In this document: piece by piece, positions 34,888-45,805 of the stretch | Position numbering within the stretch: the stretch's first letter is position 1 | How the letters are laid out: every line of letters starts with the position of its first letter | NCBI GenBank assembly: GCA_024195585.1 | Contig: SWBL01000218.1 | Coordinates: 1-64,000 of the forward strand | DNA length: 64,000 nucleotides | Source: Aureobasidium sp. EXF-3400 | Lineage: Eukaryota; Ascomycota; Dothideomycetes; Dothideales; Saccotheciaceae | Direction: 5' to 3' | Position numbers and translations under genes: made by a program | Notes under the pieces: generated by a model | What the model was told of the DNA's origin: nothing | What the model saw: only the letters and a program-made list of their open reading frames with translations | Database searches by the model: none

Positions 34888-35940
34888 GTGCATTGTCATG
34901 GCAATATGTTCTTGTCACCGCTCAAAAAGAAGAATCTAAGAACGTACTCGAAGAAAGCGCAACGAATCCATCACTCAACTCTTCCTTCACCAACTTCGGA
35001 CGATCGACAATTCCGCAGAAGACGCGTTACATTGACATCTCCCATCCACTCCAATCCTCCTGCCAGCCTAGGCTCAATCTCTCTGTCATCATCCGCCCAT
35101 GGTGATGACGATGACATCGACGCACAACAATCCGAGACAGAACTTTCACAGTCAACCGTCCAAAGACGCTTCAATCTACCAGCAGAGCCTTCGTTGAATC
35201 TTGAGCTCACATTGCCCGTGTCTCCAGAGCGGATTGCAAGTCCCGTCAGCTCTTCTGAGCACGACTCCATCTCGGACGATGACCTGACACTCACCAGTCG
35301 TGGTGGCCGAAAGCGCACGTCAAGAAACCTCAAGTCACAGCCTCTTAGCAAGCTGAGAAAAACTTTGAGTACACGACCCAAGAAGTTACCACTAGCTACG
35401 AAACGACCAACAATCATCTTCTCGCCGGAAACACTTCAAGAAATTGAGAAAGGTGCTGACGGCTTCGATGAAATGCATCTTATTCTGGCAGTGTCAAAGC
35501 CAAGAAACATAAAGCGCAAGCCAAAATCCGCCACTACAGCCTTGGATCTCCTCAAAGGTCCACATCCACCTGTGGACTTCGACGATCCGGACTGGTCAAA
35601 AGTGCCTTATCAAGATTCTCTTGTCCAGGAGCAGAAAACTGTTCTTGACACCGTAGAGGCGACCAAAGATGAGTCTCAAGTCATGTCAGGGAATACTCAA
35701 CCGAAAATCCAAGAGTTTAGAAGCCTGTTGGTGTCACCCACTAGACCGTCCAAAAAGGAGGTGCTTCTTTATGCTCAGCTTTCATCTGTGTCGGCGCCAA
35801 TCATGCGACGGTCATCTTATGACGAAGAAAGTGAAGACAGCTACGCAAATGGCTTCATGGATGAAGCAGACGAAGAAGTCTCGGAGCACAGAACGAGTGA
35901 TGCAGAGCAGGAAGAACCGAGGGCAAGCACAGTCCGCTAG
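34888..35940 (+). CDS. Unrecognised disordered, probably nuclear protein, about 350 aa
   Basis: A single open frame. The family is not recognised. It begins MHCHGNMFLSPLKKKNLRTYSKKAQ; the ATG at 34906 (MFLSPLKKK) may be the true start. The sequence is rich in Ser, Pro, Asp/Glu and Lys, with basic clusters (GGRKRTSRNLKSQ, RPKKLPLATKRP) that look like nuclear localisation signals. There are many S/T-P sites, which suggests a phosphorylated scaffold or chromatin protein. Short more ordered segments: RPTIIFSPETLQEIEKGADGFDEMHLILAVSKP and PPVDFDDPDWSKVPYQ. The frame ends at a TAG (35938-35940), but the same frame stays open for another 55 codons to TGA at 36106-36108. A C-terminal intron or a recent stop is therefore possible. 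Confidence 0.5.
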   Translation: MHCHGNMFLSPLKKKNLRTYSKKAQRIHHSTLPSPTSDDRQFRRRRVTLTSPIHSNPPASLGSISLSSSAHGDDDDIDAQQSETELSQSTVQRRFNLPAEPSLNLELTLPVSPERIASPVSSSEHDSISDDDLTLTSRGGRKRTSRNLKSQPLSKLRKTLSTRPKKLPLATKRPTIIFSPETLQEIEKGADGFDEMHLILAVSKPRNIKRKPKSATTALDLLKGPHPPVDFDDPDWSKVPYQDSLVQEQKTVLDTVEATKDESQVMSGNTQPKIQEFRSLLVSPTRPSKKEVLLYAQLSSVSAPIMRRSSYDEESEDSYANGFMDEADEEVSEHRTSDAEQEEPRASTVR

Positions 35941-36548
35941 CAGCGTGACACAGCGGCAGATTCATATCGGCTTCCTCAACAGCTGTTATCCCATGATGCA
36001 AATCCTACAGGAGAAGCTTACGACGAGCAAGCGACAGCACGTGGTGGAACATCGCCCACAAAATCATGGGTCTCTGAGACAGTGATTTCCACGAGACCTT
36101 GAATTTGACTCGGGCCGTTGGAGCATGCAATCAACCTGTATCTTTGCTAGCAGAAAATTGTCACGTATATATACGCAGTAGCTGTATCAATGATCATATT
36201 GCTGAGCAGAGTCGGTTGTACGTGCTAAACTTGTGTTGAGAAGTGTAGAGCATACGATTTCTTGTTAATATAGAGTCACATCAGACAGCGCTCTTCCCTC
36301 TGGTATCCCTGTATGTAACTTCAAGTTGGGGATGATTGTGAATTGTCTGGCTCACTCGTCGTTCTTTGCTCCTCCCTGTGAGCAGGGACATGGCTGATTA
36401 GATGGATGAGATCGATTAGATGGATAAGATGCTTGGTGACCCCGCAAAAACGAAGACAAAGAAAGTTGGACCCGGGGGAATTTTCTTGGTCGGCGGCTTC
36501 ACCTTGGTGGCATGGATCTGCTTGACAGTGGTTGAACGGGCAGCAAGG
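35941..36548. other. Spacer after the disordered protein, with an in-frame coding-like extension
   Basis: The first 168 bases (35941-36108) continue the upstream reading frame past its TAG with a protein-like composition (DSYRLPQQLLSHDANPTGE). The remainder, about 36109-36548, is the promoter/leader of IPI1. An ATG at 36420 is in frame with IPI1 (see that entry). Confidence 0.4.
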
Positions 36549-37571
36549 ATGGGATCGAGCGCCAAAAAGAAGAGAGAAAAGAAGCAAGACTTCCAAAAGA
36601 CCAAGCTCAAAGTCGGCAAGACCAAGGCAAAGGCGGCAAACTTCACCGACACGAGTTTCAAGGCAAAGTCGATTGTCCTCAACCAGCAGTCGCTCTCGAC
36701 AGCAGCGCCCTCCCTCGACCAGCAATTCGCCCACCAGCTGTCGCTCGCCAGCTCCAAGACCGATTCTCAGCGCCGCGATGCCATCAACTACCTGACCAAC
36801 ACCATCACCGAACGCCCGGACAATCTTCCTTTGCCCGTCGCGACCATCCTGCCAAAGATTCAGCCTCTGATCCTGGACGCCTCGAACTCTGTCCGCGCTG
36901 CTCTCACAAAACTGCTGCGTGCTCTACCACCTGCCCATGTCGCCACACATGTCGACCACATGCTGCTGTATGTGCGCGCTGGCATGACCCACCTGGCCGC
37001 CGAGATCCGTAACTCCTCCCTCGACGTGCTCGAATGGCTATTGCAAACCGCCGGCCAAGAACTCGTCAGCTGCGCCGGTGGCTGGCTCAAGACTCTCCAC
37101 TGCTTCCTGACCCTTTTGGGCTGGCACTCAACCACACAGCCTGGCAACTGGTCCTCCGAACGCGCCGTCTCCTTCGGCAAGCCTGGTTCTGCCGCCTCGA
37201 AACTTCTCATCAAGCAACTGAACATCCTAACCATATTCTTGCGTGCTGGTTTTACCGACGCAGCAGGTCCTGAACAAGCACTAGCAAACGCTTCCTGCTT
37301 CCCCCTTTGCAGCACAGAGCATCAAGTCCTGTATGCCCGTTCAAATCCCTTCCGTGGTCTTAACCTCTTCGGCGCACCCAAAGATGCCGAAAATGCCATG
37401 TACGATGACGCCGAGGCGCGAAAGAGAGCCTTTGACGATGCCGCTGTAAGAGCTGTCGCCCGTGGTATCCAAGCGGCCAAGAAGGAAGGCGGTGAGATTG
37501 GAAGAGCGGCTTCCGGGTTGGAAAAAGCTTTGGTTGATGGCATGGGCGAATTTCATCGCGATGCAGAATAG
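36549..37571 (+). CDS. ipi1: Pre-rRNA-processing protein Ipi1 (Rix1 complex)
   Basis: Component of the Rix1-Ipi1-Ipi3 complex in ITS2 processing and late 60S ribosome maturation in the nucleus. The chosen ATG gives MGSSAKKKREKKQDFQKTKLKVGKTK, the typical highly basic start of the family, then ANFTDTSFKAKSIVLNQQSL and helical ARM-like repeats (RRDAINYLTNTITERP, ASNSVRAALTKLLRALP, AAEIRNSSLDVLEWLL). It is 340 aa, one exon, near the family's usual fungal length. The frame is open upstream to an ATG at 36420 that would add 43 residues with a hydrophobic stretch (GGIFLVGGFTLVAWICLTVV). I regard that as leader sequence because the family does not have it. Confidence 0.88.
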   Translation: MGSSAKKKREKKQDFQKTKLKVGKTKAKAANFTDTSFKAKSIVLNQQSLSTAAPSLDQQFAHQLSLASSKTDSQRRDAINYLTNTITERPDNLPLPVATILPKIQPLILDASNSVRAALTKLLRALPPAHVATHVDHMLLYVRAGMTHLAAEIRNSSLDVLEWLLQTAGQELVSCAGGWLKTLHCFLTLLGWHSTTQPGNWSSERAVSFGKPGSAASKLLIKQLNILTIFLRAGFTDAAGPEQALANASCFPLCSTEHQVLYARSNPFRGLNLFGAPKDAENAMYDDAEARKRAFDDAAVRAVARGIQAAKKEGGEIGRAASGLEKALVDGMGEFHRDAE

Positions 37572-38039
37572 ACGCGAGAAGACTAAAATTCTCGTCATAT
37601 TCCATTGTACCCGACAAGCACGCTGTAGACCTCGTGTCAGCAGCAGCATCACCTGCTCATGTCCCACTTCATAACCAAATCAGGTCCGAGTCATGTTTTT
37701 GATCTTTACATGACAACATCGTCGTTATGAAGAAAGACGAACTTCGAAGGACACCAAGTTCTCGGCATGGCACTCTGTACCCATGGTGTTGTGGAGGAAA
37801 CAAGAACAATCATCAGCATGTTGGACGCAAAAAGTTGCGCTTGTAGCGCGAGAGTGGACTCAAGAAGACCGTAGCAAATACTTTGGGAGGACGTCCATCT
37901 TTAATGTAACGAATCTAAGCAAAAGCAAATGATAAAAATCCCACAGCCATCGATTTTGAAACCTCTCTTGCGACATGGCTCTTTGCAGTATGCTCGCTGC
38001 TCAGTCCATACGCTCAAACTATGTTGAACTTGCATTTCA
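37572..38039. other. Convergent 3' region of IPI1 and Dicer
   Basis: A 468-bp tail-to-tail spacer. No coding region, repeat or RNA gene recognised. Confidence 0.45.
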
Positions 38040-41000
38040 TCAGATCGTTGAGCCTGTGCTGTCATGATTACCTTCGCCAGCAAGTTCCTCACGGCAATCA
38101 CAACCGAATTTTGCTCGGAACTCGTAAGGAGCCATTCCCTCCAACTCCTCTACTGCCTTGATGGCCGCATTGAGGTTCGCATATCTGCTCGATTTGGCTT
38201 TCCAAATACCAATAGGTTCCGAGTCATGGATCATCACGCCGGACCAGAAGAGGGGTTGCATACCATCAACAGTCTCCTCGCTGCTGAAGAGGTTATATTC
38301 ATGGCAACCGAAACCCTTCTGCATCCTGTTATGTAGCCGAGTCTGCCATCGTAGATCAGTGCCCAAACAGATGTTAGGTTCGCTTTGACGCCACTTACCA
38401 CAGGATGATTGTTCGCATAATTGTCGTAGATTGTCATATCATTGAAGAATTGCTTCATGTGCTTGTCGAAAAATTGTTGCACTACGCTATAGTTGAAATC
38501 TGCGTCAATAAAAATTGCACCGACGTATGCTTCGACTATGTCAGGTAGGCACTAAAGACATTAGCATATCACCGCGCGAAGAACGACTATCCACCCTTAC
38601 CTTTGGGCCTTCCTTTACTGTGGTCCAGTAGTCCATAGCTCCATGAGAGGCGGCTTCTGCTTCCTTGATTTCGGCAACATAGTCTGCGATCTGTTGACGC
38701 AAGGAGTCGTGGTTGAAGAGGAGATGTTTGTGGAAACCAAGTCGAACACAAAGAGCTCCAAGAAACTGATTGGATACCATGGCCATTTTGTGTTCAGTCA
38801 ACCACTGGGGATCCTTGTCGGGATACTTGTAGAAGAGATGGGTGATACTGGTCATGTCGAGAAGTGAATCGCCCAGAAACTCGAGCCGTTGATAAGATGG
38901 AATCCCGTCGGACCAGAGGTTCGGATAGGAGGGATGGTGAAAGGCGGCCTGGAGTAACCGTGGATACTGAAAGTGATACGCATGCTCCTTTTCCACCCTC
39001 TTGGCCAGTTCAAGCGTGGCAGCTCTGGCCTCAGCTGTTTGGTATGCTGGCTTCTCGTACGAGCGAGAATAGTCCAGCCAATCGTCCATCGCATGATCAG
39101 GATTGTCGACAAGCTTGGTGACAGCTCTGACAGCATCACGCCAGTGTTCTGGCTGCCACTCACCAGGCTTATCATGTGTGAGCAAGGCTGCGCCCATGAG
39201 TGCTTCGGAGACGTCTGCAATAGTCTTGTCACCCAGTGCATGCTTTATCGGCTCTTCTCCATTCTTGTTGGCACCTTTGCCTTTCAAAAGCTTGATTCCT
39301 TCTGGGTACCATGTACGACTGTTTGTGTGTGAGCTCGCATATTTCGAGGAAAGTTCTTCGATGGTTGAGCTTACCGAGAAAAAGAAGCACTGCGGATGTT
39401 TTCATAGAGCTTGAGCTTTTGCGCAGTATTGAAGAGGTTCTGATTGCAGAGAAGGAGCATGCGTTTCACATGGAAATCGAACTCGTTGTCGTTTGGATTC
39501 TGCGTAAATGTCGAGATTGAAGTCGCCATCTTCAAGAAGCAGTCACCCAAGAATTCAAGGCGCTCGTAGTTCTTGCCCATACCACGTTGAAAATTGATTC
39601 GTTCGTGACTCTGATGATCTTCTGTGTTGTCAGAGTCCTTAGTAATTGCTTCCAAGGCCAATGGCAGATCTACAGTCAATCCAAGCTCCTCGCACGTCTC
39701 CTTGGCGATAAGATAGTCATCGATGCGATGAATGATTGCTGGGAACACATAACAAGTCGCTACGACGGGAGCCGGGAGCTATCGCTTGTTAGCCTAACTT
39801 TCACTCACGAACAGATTGTACTTACAGCAGACATGATGAGCGGCTCCGGACATATGAAGCTTCGAACCTTTGCCGCGTCTTGTGCTTCCTTGACAGTAGG
39901 CTCTGCGAGCATGTTACGTCTGTGTAATATCTTCTCAGCTTCTAGAACAGGTTGCTCAAGATTCCAGGATGTCTTCTTCGTTTCGCGCGTTTTTCGCCAC
40001 AGACTGACTGTGTAGTTGATGATATCGGCCTGTCGTCTTGAAGCCACGCAGCCTTCTGGGACAGGATCCGAAGGCTTGTATTCTTTAGCTACCCTCGTTG
40101 AAAAGAAGCGGCGGCCACCATCCCAAGGATCTATGAAGAATTTGTCCACCAGAAGTGAGTTAGACATATTGAGTGACCATTGGATTCCTTTATTGTTTTC
40201 ACAGAGGTAGTTCAAGGTAGCCCAATCTATGAGTTGGGAAGGGGCGTCTTGAGCGTCTACGAGCTGAGCTGACTGGTCGAACGGTACGAGCCAGTAAGAC
40301 ATATTCAATAGATCGAACTCGTACGTCTTGTTGTAGAGGTCTTTGAAGATGCTCAGAGTGAATGAATTGAACTTGGCCAGCTCAGCTTCGGTGACTGTGT
40401 AAGGTATCGTGAGTGCAGTGAGTTTCACGTCAGTCCTGCGACCGTCGTTCAGGAAAAGAGGGAACTCTGGAAAATTGGGCATCGGTCTTCTAGTGACAAG
40501 AAGCAAAGGCTGATGTGGACGACCTAGTCCCTCTGAGACGTCTATGTGGGTGAGGTACACCACGGGAGTAATCGATCCTCGCTCATCATTCCAAATCCGA
40601 GGCTTGACGCGCATATTGTACATACCGGTTTGCTTTGAGCTCAAGGCTAACGCGGCATTACGCATTGATGGCAGCTTCTTGGTGTAAACTGGAACGAGGT
40701 GAGAATTGAGGTGCTTCGAGAAAACGAGCTCTTTACAAGCCTTGAAAGCAGCTGATCGTTTGGCAAGTGACTTTTTGGTCATCGGGTCACCAATTACTGA
40801 ACGAACAGGCGAAGGTTCAGGGATGACCACTTCGCAAACGAAACGCTCACGCTGATTTGTGACGATGTAAGTAGGCTGCAAGGCTTCTTCGCCTTCTTTT
40901 GGTAGACTGTCCACGAAGTGTGACAAAATCTGAAGGGCGGAGCCAAAAGTGGTTTTTGCACCGGTACCAGGTATCGTATGAGTAGGGTAGAGATTGATCA

Positions 41001-42869
41001 TTTCTTGAGTGAAGACCAGATCGTTATCGCCGTCCAGCTGACGGTCTGCAGGTAGATCTTTGCAAAAGGTCCGCATGACCATCTCAGCTCCACGGATCTC
41101 TCTCAAGGCATTATCGTGATCCCAGTTGTGTTTCTCCTTCATGTGCAGAAATCTGGAGTTTTTGCGTCTGGCACGTCCACGAGACTGTACATACTGAATC
41201 ATCGTCTTGCAAACGTCAAAACGTACGATCAAATTGCAGTCAGGAATATCAAGGCCTTCTTCGGCGACAGAGGTCGCGAAAAGGCAATTCAGCTCTCCTT
41301 TGCGGAACTTTATGAGAGTAACCACTTGACCGCGAAAGGTGGACTGTACGTCGTCCAGACGACCATTGCTCGCTCCTATAAGTAGACCTGCTCGCAGGTG
41401 AGGTCCGCCGATGATTTCGAAAACTTGGTGGAGTAGGTATGCAGTGCTGCGTTGCTCAACGAAAACGATGCAACGATCTTCCGTAGAGCGTCCATAATGG
41501 GCATCTAGGTAGGCATGCAGATTTTTTACTTTCTCACTGAGGTCTGAGAGGTCAGCTCGAGGTCTTCCGAAGTCGTGATTTGAAATGATTTCCATGGCTT
41601 TGCGAATTTGTTCAAGCTCGAGATCAACTTCTTCCATAGAGTTGCTTGATCGAGCGGCTTGTTCAACACGGGATTCCATCTTTTTCGAGCGTTCCTCAGC
41701 CATTGCAAAGCCCCAGTACCGATCGGCACACCAGTCACCAAGATGGGATCGTATCTTGACGGCATTACCAAACAGACTGCCGAGACACTTGATACTGCCA
41801 AACCGGATCTTCAAGTCTTGGAAAAGCTGACTCGGTGGGGAAATAGCGTGAGATGTCGTGTAGTTCAAGAACATTTCCTGCGGTTTGGCGACTGTTTTCT
41901 GGAGTAGGGTGAGGTCGCGTGCAGTAGCGATCTTACTGTGCAAGATGATTTCAAGATCCCTGATTTCAACTATCAACAGAAAAGTCCAAATGGGCAGACG
42001 AGCAAAGAGGCATACCTGGCAGCCTGTCGAACGTCAACTCTCGCGTCTACGGGCGAAGCCGTCATACCGAAGATCCTGGGCCGGGAATGTTCATCAACGT
42101 CAGTAAGATAGAAGTCTTTGATGATTTGAGCGTATGCATGACCCTTTTTAGCGTGATGGGCTTCATCGAATATGAGGAGATTGATCTGGCGCATGGAGAT
42201 GAAGGAGCAGCTCAAACAACTTTTGAGAATATCAGGGGTACAGACAATGACATGGGTTTTGGCAAAACGCTCGTCCCAGACCTGCTTGCTCCATTTGTCG
42301 GTCATCATGGCACCACATAAACGATCCACATCGTAGTCGAGATTACGCTCGAGCACAGTGAATTGTTGGAAGACCAGCGGGACCGAAGGCACCAAGAAGA
42401 AGGAAATACGATGAGGTTTGCCTTCTAAGCGGGCTTGGAGTTCTGCCTCGATGGTGTGGCGCAAGAGAAGGACAGCAATCAGAGTCTTGCCGGAACCTGT
42501 GTCGAGGACGGCGATTGTGTTTTGCTGAGTAGCACGTTGGAAGAGGTCAAGCTGATACTCTCTAGGAGTGGTGATGATCTGGGTTGTCTCTTGGCTAGCA
42601 AGTAACTGGCTAATGGATAGTTCTTCATGGGCATTGGAGCGTTTGATTTCTTGGACAGTAGTACGTATTTCTTTGACGGCTGTGCTTTGCAACCATGACT
42701 GGAAGCGGAGCTTGCGGGCTTGACGTTTCTGTGTAGACGTGAGAACTGCGGTCGATGAATCAACATCGGCTTCACTGTCGCTGCCGCTGCCGCTGCCGCT
42801 GCCGCTGCCGCTGCCATTGTCGTCGTGCGACATCACAGCGGGCGTTGTGATGACCATGTTGGAAGTCAT
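38040..42869 (-). CDS. dcl1: Dicer-like protein 1
   Basis: Cuts double-stranded RNA into small RNAs for RNA silencing. Six exons: 42869-42016, 41959-39826, 39778-39375, 39318-38601, 38551-38399, 38342-38040; 1,521 aa. Domain order: disordered start with a Gly-Ser repeat; DEAD-like helicase with Walker A DTGSGKT (about residue 125), DEAH box (about 235) and MTASPVD; helicase C with [15 protein letters not shown] (about 520) and QSRGRARR; Dicer dimerisation domain; a divergent PAZ-like region; RNase IIIa ([11 protein letters not shown] and, earlier, YERLEFLGD near 1070); RNase IIIb ([13 protein letters not shown] near 1277, [14 protein letters not shown]); and a C-terminal dsRNA-binding-like region. 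The catalytic acidic residues look intact. The helicase region and the C-terminal tail fit Dcl1 better than Dcl2. The exon 4/5 acceptor was set at 38552 because it restores [12 protein letters not shown]. The gene is divergent from TAP42. Confidence 0.93.
42775..42816. repeat. Hexanucleotide (CTGCCG) microsatellite in Dicer exon 1
   Basis: Five perfect CTGCCG units (42781-42810), flanked by one CTGTCG and one CTGCCA. Read on the minus strand this encodes an alternating Gly-Ser run near residues 18-32 of Dcl1. Length variation would change only a disordered linker. Confidence 0.85.
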
Positions 42870-43316
42870 GTGTTGATAGTCACCTGAGGCGGGTTTTCGA
42901 TAAAGAAAAGTGCATGAGGTATCGGACAGGATGAGAAGCAGGGACTGTAGAGGGCAGGTGAGAGAGAGCGAGGGGTGTGCAGGTCGTGAACGGTGGGATG
43001 ATGGTGTTTGTTGGAAGAAGTGACGGACAATGGACCTGTCGAATGCAGGAGGCCGACGCTACCTACGCTGTCGCAAGAATGCTTTTCTGAAACAACTGGA
43101 CGCTCAACACGCCGCTGCAGGAACAATCGTCACATTGATTACAGTCACAAAACAAGCAGTGTACTCGTGGTGCAGATGTGATTAGAAGCCGGTGGTTGAG
43201 ATGGACAAAGTGAGAGAGCAAGAGGCCGTGGCTGGCGGCTGATGTTTCAACGGCGTTGGATGATGTCAATTGACCAAAAGTTCCACCACAAATGTTGGCG
43301 CCATCAACACCACAAA
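42870..43316. promoter_or_regulatory. Divergent promoter between Dicer and TAP42
   Basis: A 447-bp head-to-head spacer. An ATG at 43242 is in frame with TAP42 but would add a His/Trp-rich leader unlike the family. No specific regulatory motif was identified. Confidence 0.45.
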
Positions 43317-44375
43317 ATGTCAGAAGAACCGCAGTCGCTTCGCACAGTATGGCAGACGGCCGAAGACAAGCGTAGACAGGTCGAGAGCTCGTACGACTCA
43401 AATTCGCCCGCCTATCAAGCCCTGGTCAATGCCGCCATCGCCAGCTACGAACACTGTCTGCGCATTCAGGATCAAATCGCCCTCTTCAGTCCCAATGAAT
43501 CTCTTGAAGACATCTCCACCAACGATCTGCACCATCTCCTCGCTCACTACCGCCTTGCCGATCTTGTCCAGCGCTTGTCATCCCACGACCGCAAAGCCAT
43601 CCTGCGTCGCGCTCAAGACTCGTACGACAAGTTCCTGCGCCAGCTCGACTTATACGACATTTTGTCCTCGTCCGACCTGAAACTGCTCGAAGAATACCGC
43701 GAGAACCCATCCACCTTTTCTACCGCCTCGACCTCGGACCCTGCCGTTCGCCGTGAGAGAAAGATTCTACGTTTCAAGCAAGAGAAGGACCTCAAGCAAA
43801 AACTACAACACCTGCAGCAAAACCCTGCCGCTCTACAAAATGACGACGACATGTACCGCCGTCTTCAGTTGACACAGATTGAGTTCTGTGTCCATCAGAC
43901 TTTCCAATCTCTTGAATCAATAGCTCAAGAGCTTCACATCCTCTCAAAGGCTCCACCACCCCTACCACCAGGTCAGCAGTCTGCGCCTTCCGATGTCAGA
44001 GAGCGCCACAAATCCAACGATGGCTACTCGGAGAGACTTGACGGCCCCATGTCTGCTGGCCTCTCAGGTCCTATGCTCAGCAAAGATGGCAAACCGCTTC
44101 GCCCGTTCACCCTTCTCAGCACTCGCCAAACAATGCAAGCTGGTGTCTTCCGCCCTGACCATAGTTTGCCTACCATGACCATCGATGAGTACCTCGAGGA
44201 AGAGAAACGTCGCGGCGGTATGATTGAAGGTGGCGGCGCCCAGTCTGGTATTCAGCCAGAGGTTGACGAGGACGACTTGGACAAGGCAGATGAAGAGACT
44301 ATGAAGGCCAGAGCTTGGGATGAGTATGTTGAAAATAACCCCAAGGGTGCTGGCAATACTTTGAACAGAGGTTGA
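43317..44375 (+). CDS. tap42: Type 2A phosphatase-associated protein Tap42 (alpha4 family)
   Basis: TOR-pathway regulator that binds the catalytic subunits of PP2A-type phosphatases. One exon, 352 aa from the ATG at 43317 (MSEEPQSLRTVWQTAEDKR). The N-terminal helical TAP42 domain has YEHCLRIQDQIALFSPNE, EDISTNDLHHLLAHYRLADL and VRRERKILRFKQEKDLKQKL, the last being the basic phosphatase-binding stretch. The C-terminal part has GKPLRPFTLLSTRQTMQAGVF and TMTIDEYLEEEKRRGGM, both well conserved in the family, and ends in the acidic DKADEETMKARAWDEYVENNPKGAGN. The start was chosen for agreement with the family; an in-frame upstream ATG (43242) is less likely. Confidence 0.94.
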   Translation: MSEEPQSLRTVWQTAEDKRRQVESSYDSNSPAYQALVNAAIASYEHCLRIQDQIALFSPNESLEDISTNDLHHLLAHYRLADLVQRLSSHDRKAILRRAQDSYDKFLRQLDLYDILSSSDLKLLEEYRENPSTFSTASTSDPAVRRERKILRFKQEKDLKQKLQHLQQNPAALQNDDDMYRRLQLTQIEFCVHQTFQSLESIAQELHILSKAPPPLPPGQQSAPSDVRERHKSNDGYSERLDGPMSAGLSGPMLSKDGKPLRPFTLLSTRQTMQAGVFRPDHSLPTMTIDEYLEEEKRRGGMIEGGGAQSGIQPEVDEDDLDKADEETMKARAWDEYVENNPKGAGNTLNRG

Positions 44376-44866
44376 GATCAGGAGTTTATAGATACCCAAT
44401 AGTGATTGAAATTAGAATCAAGGATAATCCATCGCCCTGTAGAAACATGTGGCTCCCACAAGAATGGAACGCCATGTGTCAACCATGGGAAGGCATCAAT
44501 ACTATCGGGCCAGAGTCTCATTCGAAGAAGACTCAATGACACCTCGGCCCTTAGGAGACACTGCCCTGGTCGTTCTAAACATACATTTTGCGTACTTTGA
44601 CAGAAGGAAGCAGTGTCAAACTTCGAGCATCGTTCACGTTACGGCTACACGGTGATTTTTTGTTGCAGTGGAAAGCGTCCAACTTCTCGTTAGTCCTTTT
44701 GCATTCTATGCCAGAGGCATAACCTAGTTAGAGCGACTAGCTATAACTCTGAAAAGAGTCTTTGACACTCGACACCTTTGCCCTTTGCATGGCGAACGAC
44801 ATCCGGAAAAGTTTTCAGACAAGTCAGGAAAACATCATGACCTAATCATGAATCCCTCGAACCTCT
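44376..44866. other. Convergent 3' region of TAP42 and the zinc-knuckle gene
   Basis: A 491-bp tail-to-tail spacer. No supported gene or RNA. Confidence 0.45.
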
Positions 44867-45805
44867 TTACCAACCACCAGCAGCGGGAGCAGCGCCCCAG
44901 TCGTCGCCAGCAGCAGCAGGAGCAGCACCCCAGTCGGCACCAGCAGCAACGACCTCGCCAGCATCCTCCATCCAGTTGCCTTCGACGGCGGTGGGTTCAG
45001 CGACACCGTCGGTGGCGTTGTTCATCCAGTCATCATTGCCCGAGGGAGCAGTGGCACCATCGTCGCCAAAACCAGCATCATTCTGGACAGCGTATTCGGA
45101 GGGATCGGTGGTGCAGCGGCGGACAGTGTGACCCTCTGCCAATCGTTAGTATGGTTGCCTGTGTCAGCATGTATATGGTTAAACTCACTGAGACCGCACT
45201 GGTTGCAAGTGACCTTGGTCCAGTCTCTAGGCTTGGGGCAGTCACGAGAGAAGTGACCAAGCTCAGAGCAGTTGTTACAGGTGATGTTCGCGGCCGAACG
45301 AGGTTCGGGACACTCGCGGGAGATGTGACCTTCGCCCTTGCAGTTGTTGCAGGTGATGACAGGCTCCTTGGTGCAGTCAGACTTGTTGTGACTATACAAA
45401 AGGTCAATTGATTGTATAAACATTTGAACGTTTGGCATGCGTACCCAACCTCGCCGCAGTTGAAGCAGGCACCAGTCATCTTCTTGGGTTCAGGGCATTC
45501 CTTTGACATATGACCGGCTAGGCAAGCGTTAGTGAGTGATGCAGAAGAGGAGGGAGTTGTCGAGATCACTTACGCTGGCCACAGTTGTGGCAGGCATTGG
45601 GATCAACGTTCTCGTTGCCTTCGGGAGCGTTGGCGGCAGCTTCCTTGGCCTTTTGTCTCTCCAGTTCAGCTCGGTGCTTCTTGCTGCGTTCGTGAGCGGC
45701 CCTGTCCTTGTAGGCGAGGGTTCTGTCACAAACACCGCAGTGATGGGTGCTAGGGTTGATGGTCTTGCGACCAGGGTAGGGGTGCGACGAGAAAATGTCT
45801 GCCAT
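44867..45805 (-). CDS. C2H2 (U1-like) plus CCHC zinc-knuckle protein with a Trp/Gly tail
   Basis: Four exons: 45805-45574, 45517-45445, 45391-45189, 45135-44867; 258 aa. The N-terminus MADIFSSHPYPGRKT leads into a C-x2-C...H-x5-H finger (CGVCDRTLAYKDRAAHERSKKH) resembling U1/JAZ-type RNA-binding fingers. Five CCHC knuckles of the form C-x2-C-x4-H-x4-C follow (CHNCGQPGHMSKEC, CFNCGEVGHNKSDC, CNNCKGEGHISREC, CNNCSELGHFSRDC, CNQCGLKGHTVRRC). Three introns each fall inside a knuckle and their removal restores it, which confirms the exon choice. The knuckles resemble CNBP/Byr3/Gis2 proteins, which bind single-stranded nucleic acid and act in translation. The tail is acidic, Ala-rich and has six tryptophans, including two DWGAAP repeats. 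Its molecular role is not known to me. Confidence 0.88.

Noticed and set aside
38536..38600. Acceptor at 38536 for the Dicer exon 4/5 intron
   Set aside because: It breaks the frame; the acceptor at 38552 restores the conserved RNase III segment [14 protein letters not shown].
42479..42817. 112-codon frame beginning with poly-alanine
   Set aside because: Produced by the CTGCCG repeat read in another frame of Dicer exon 1.
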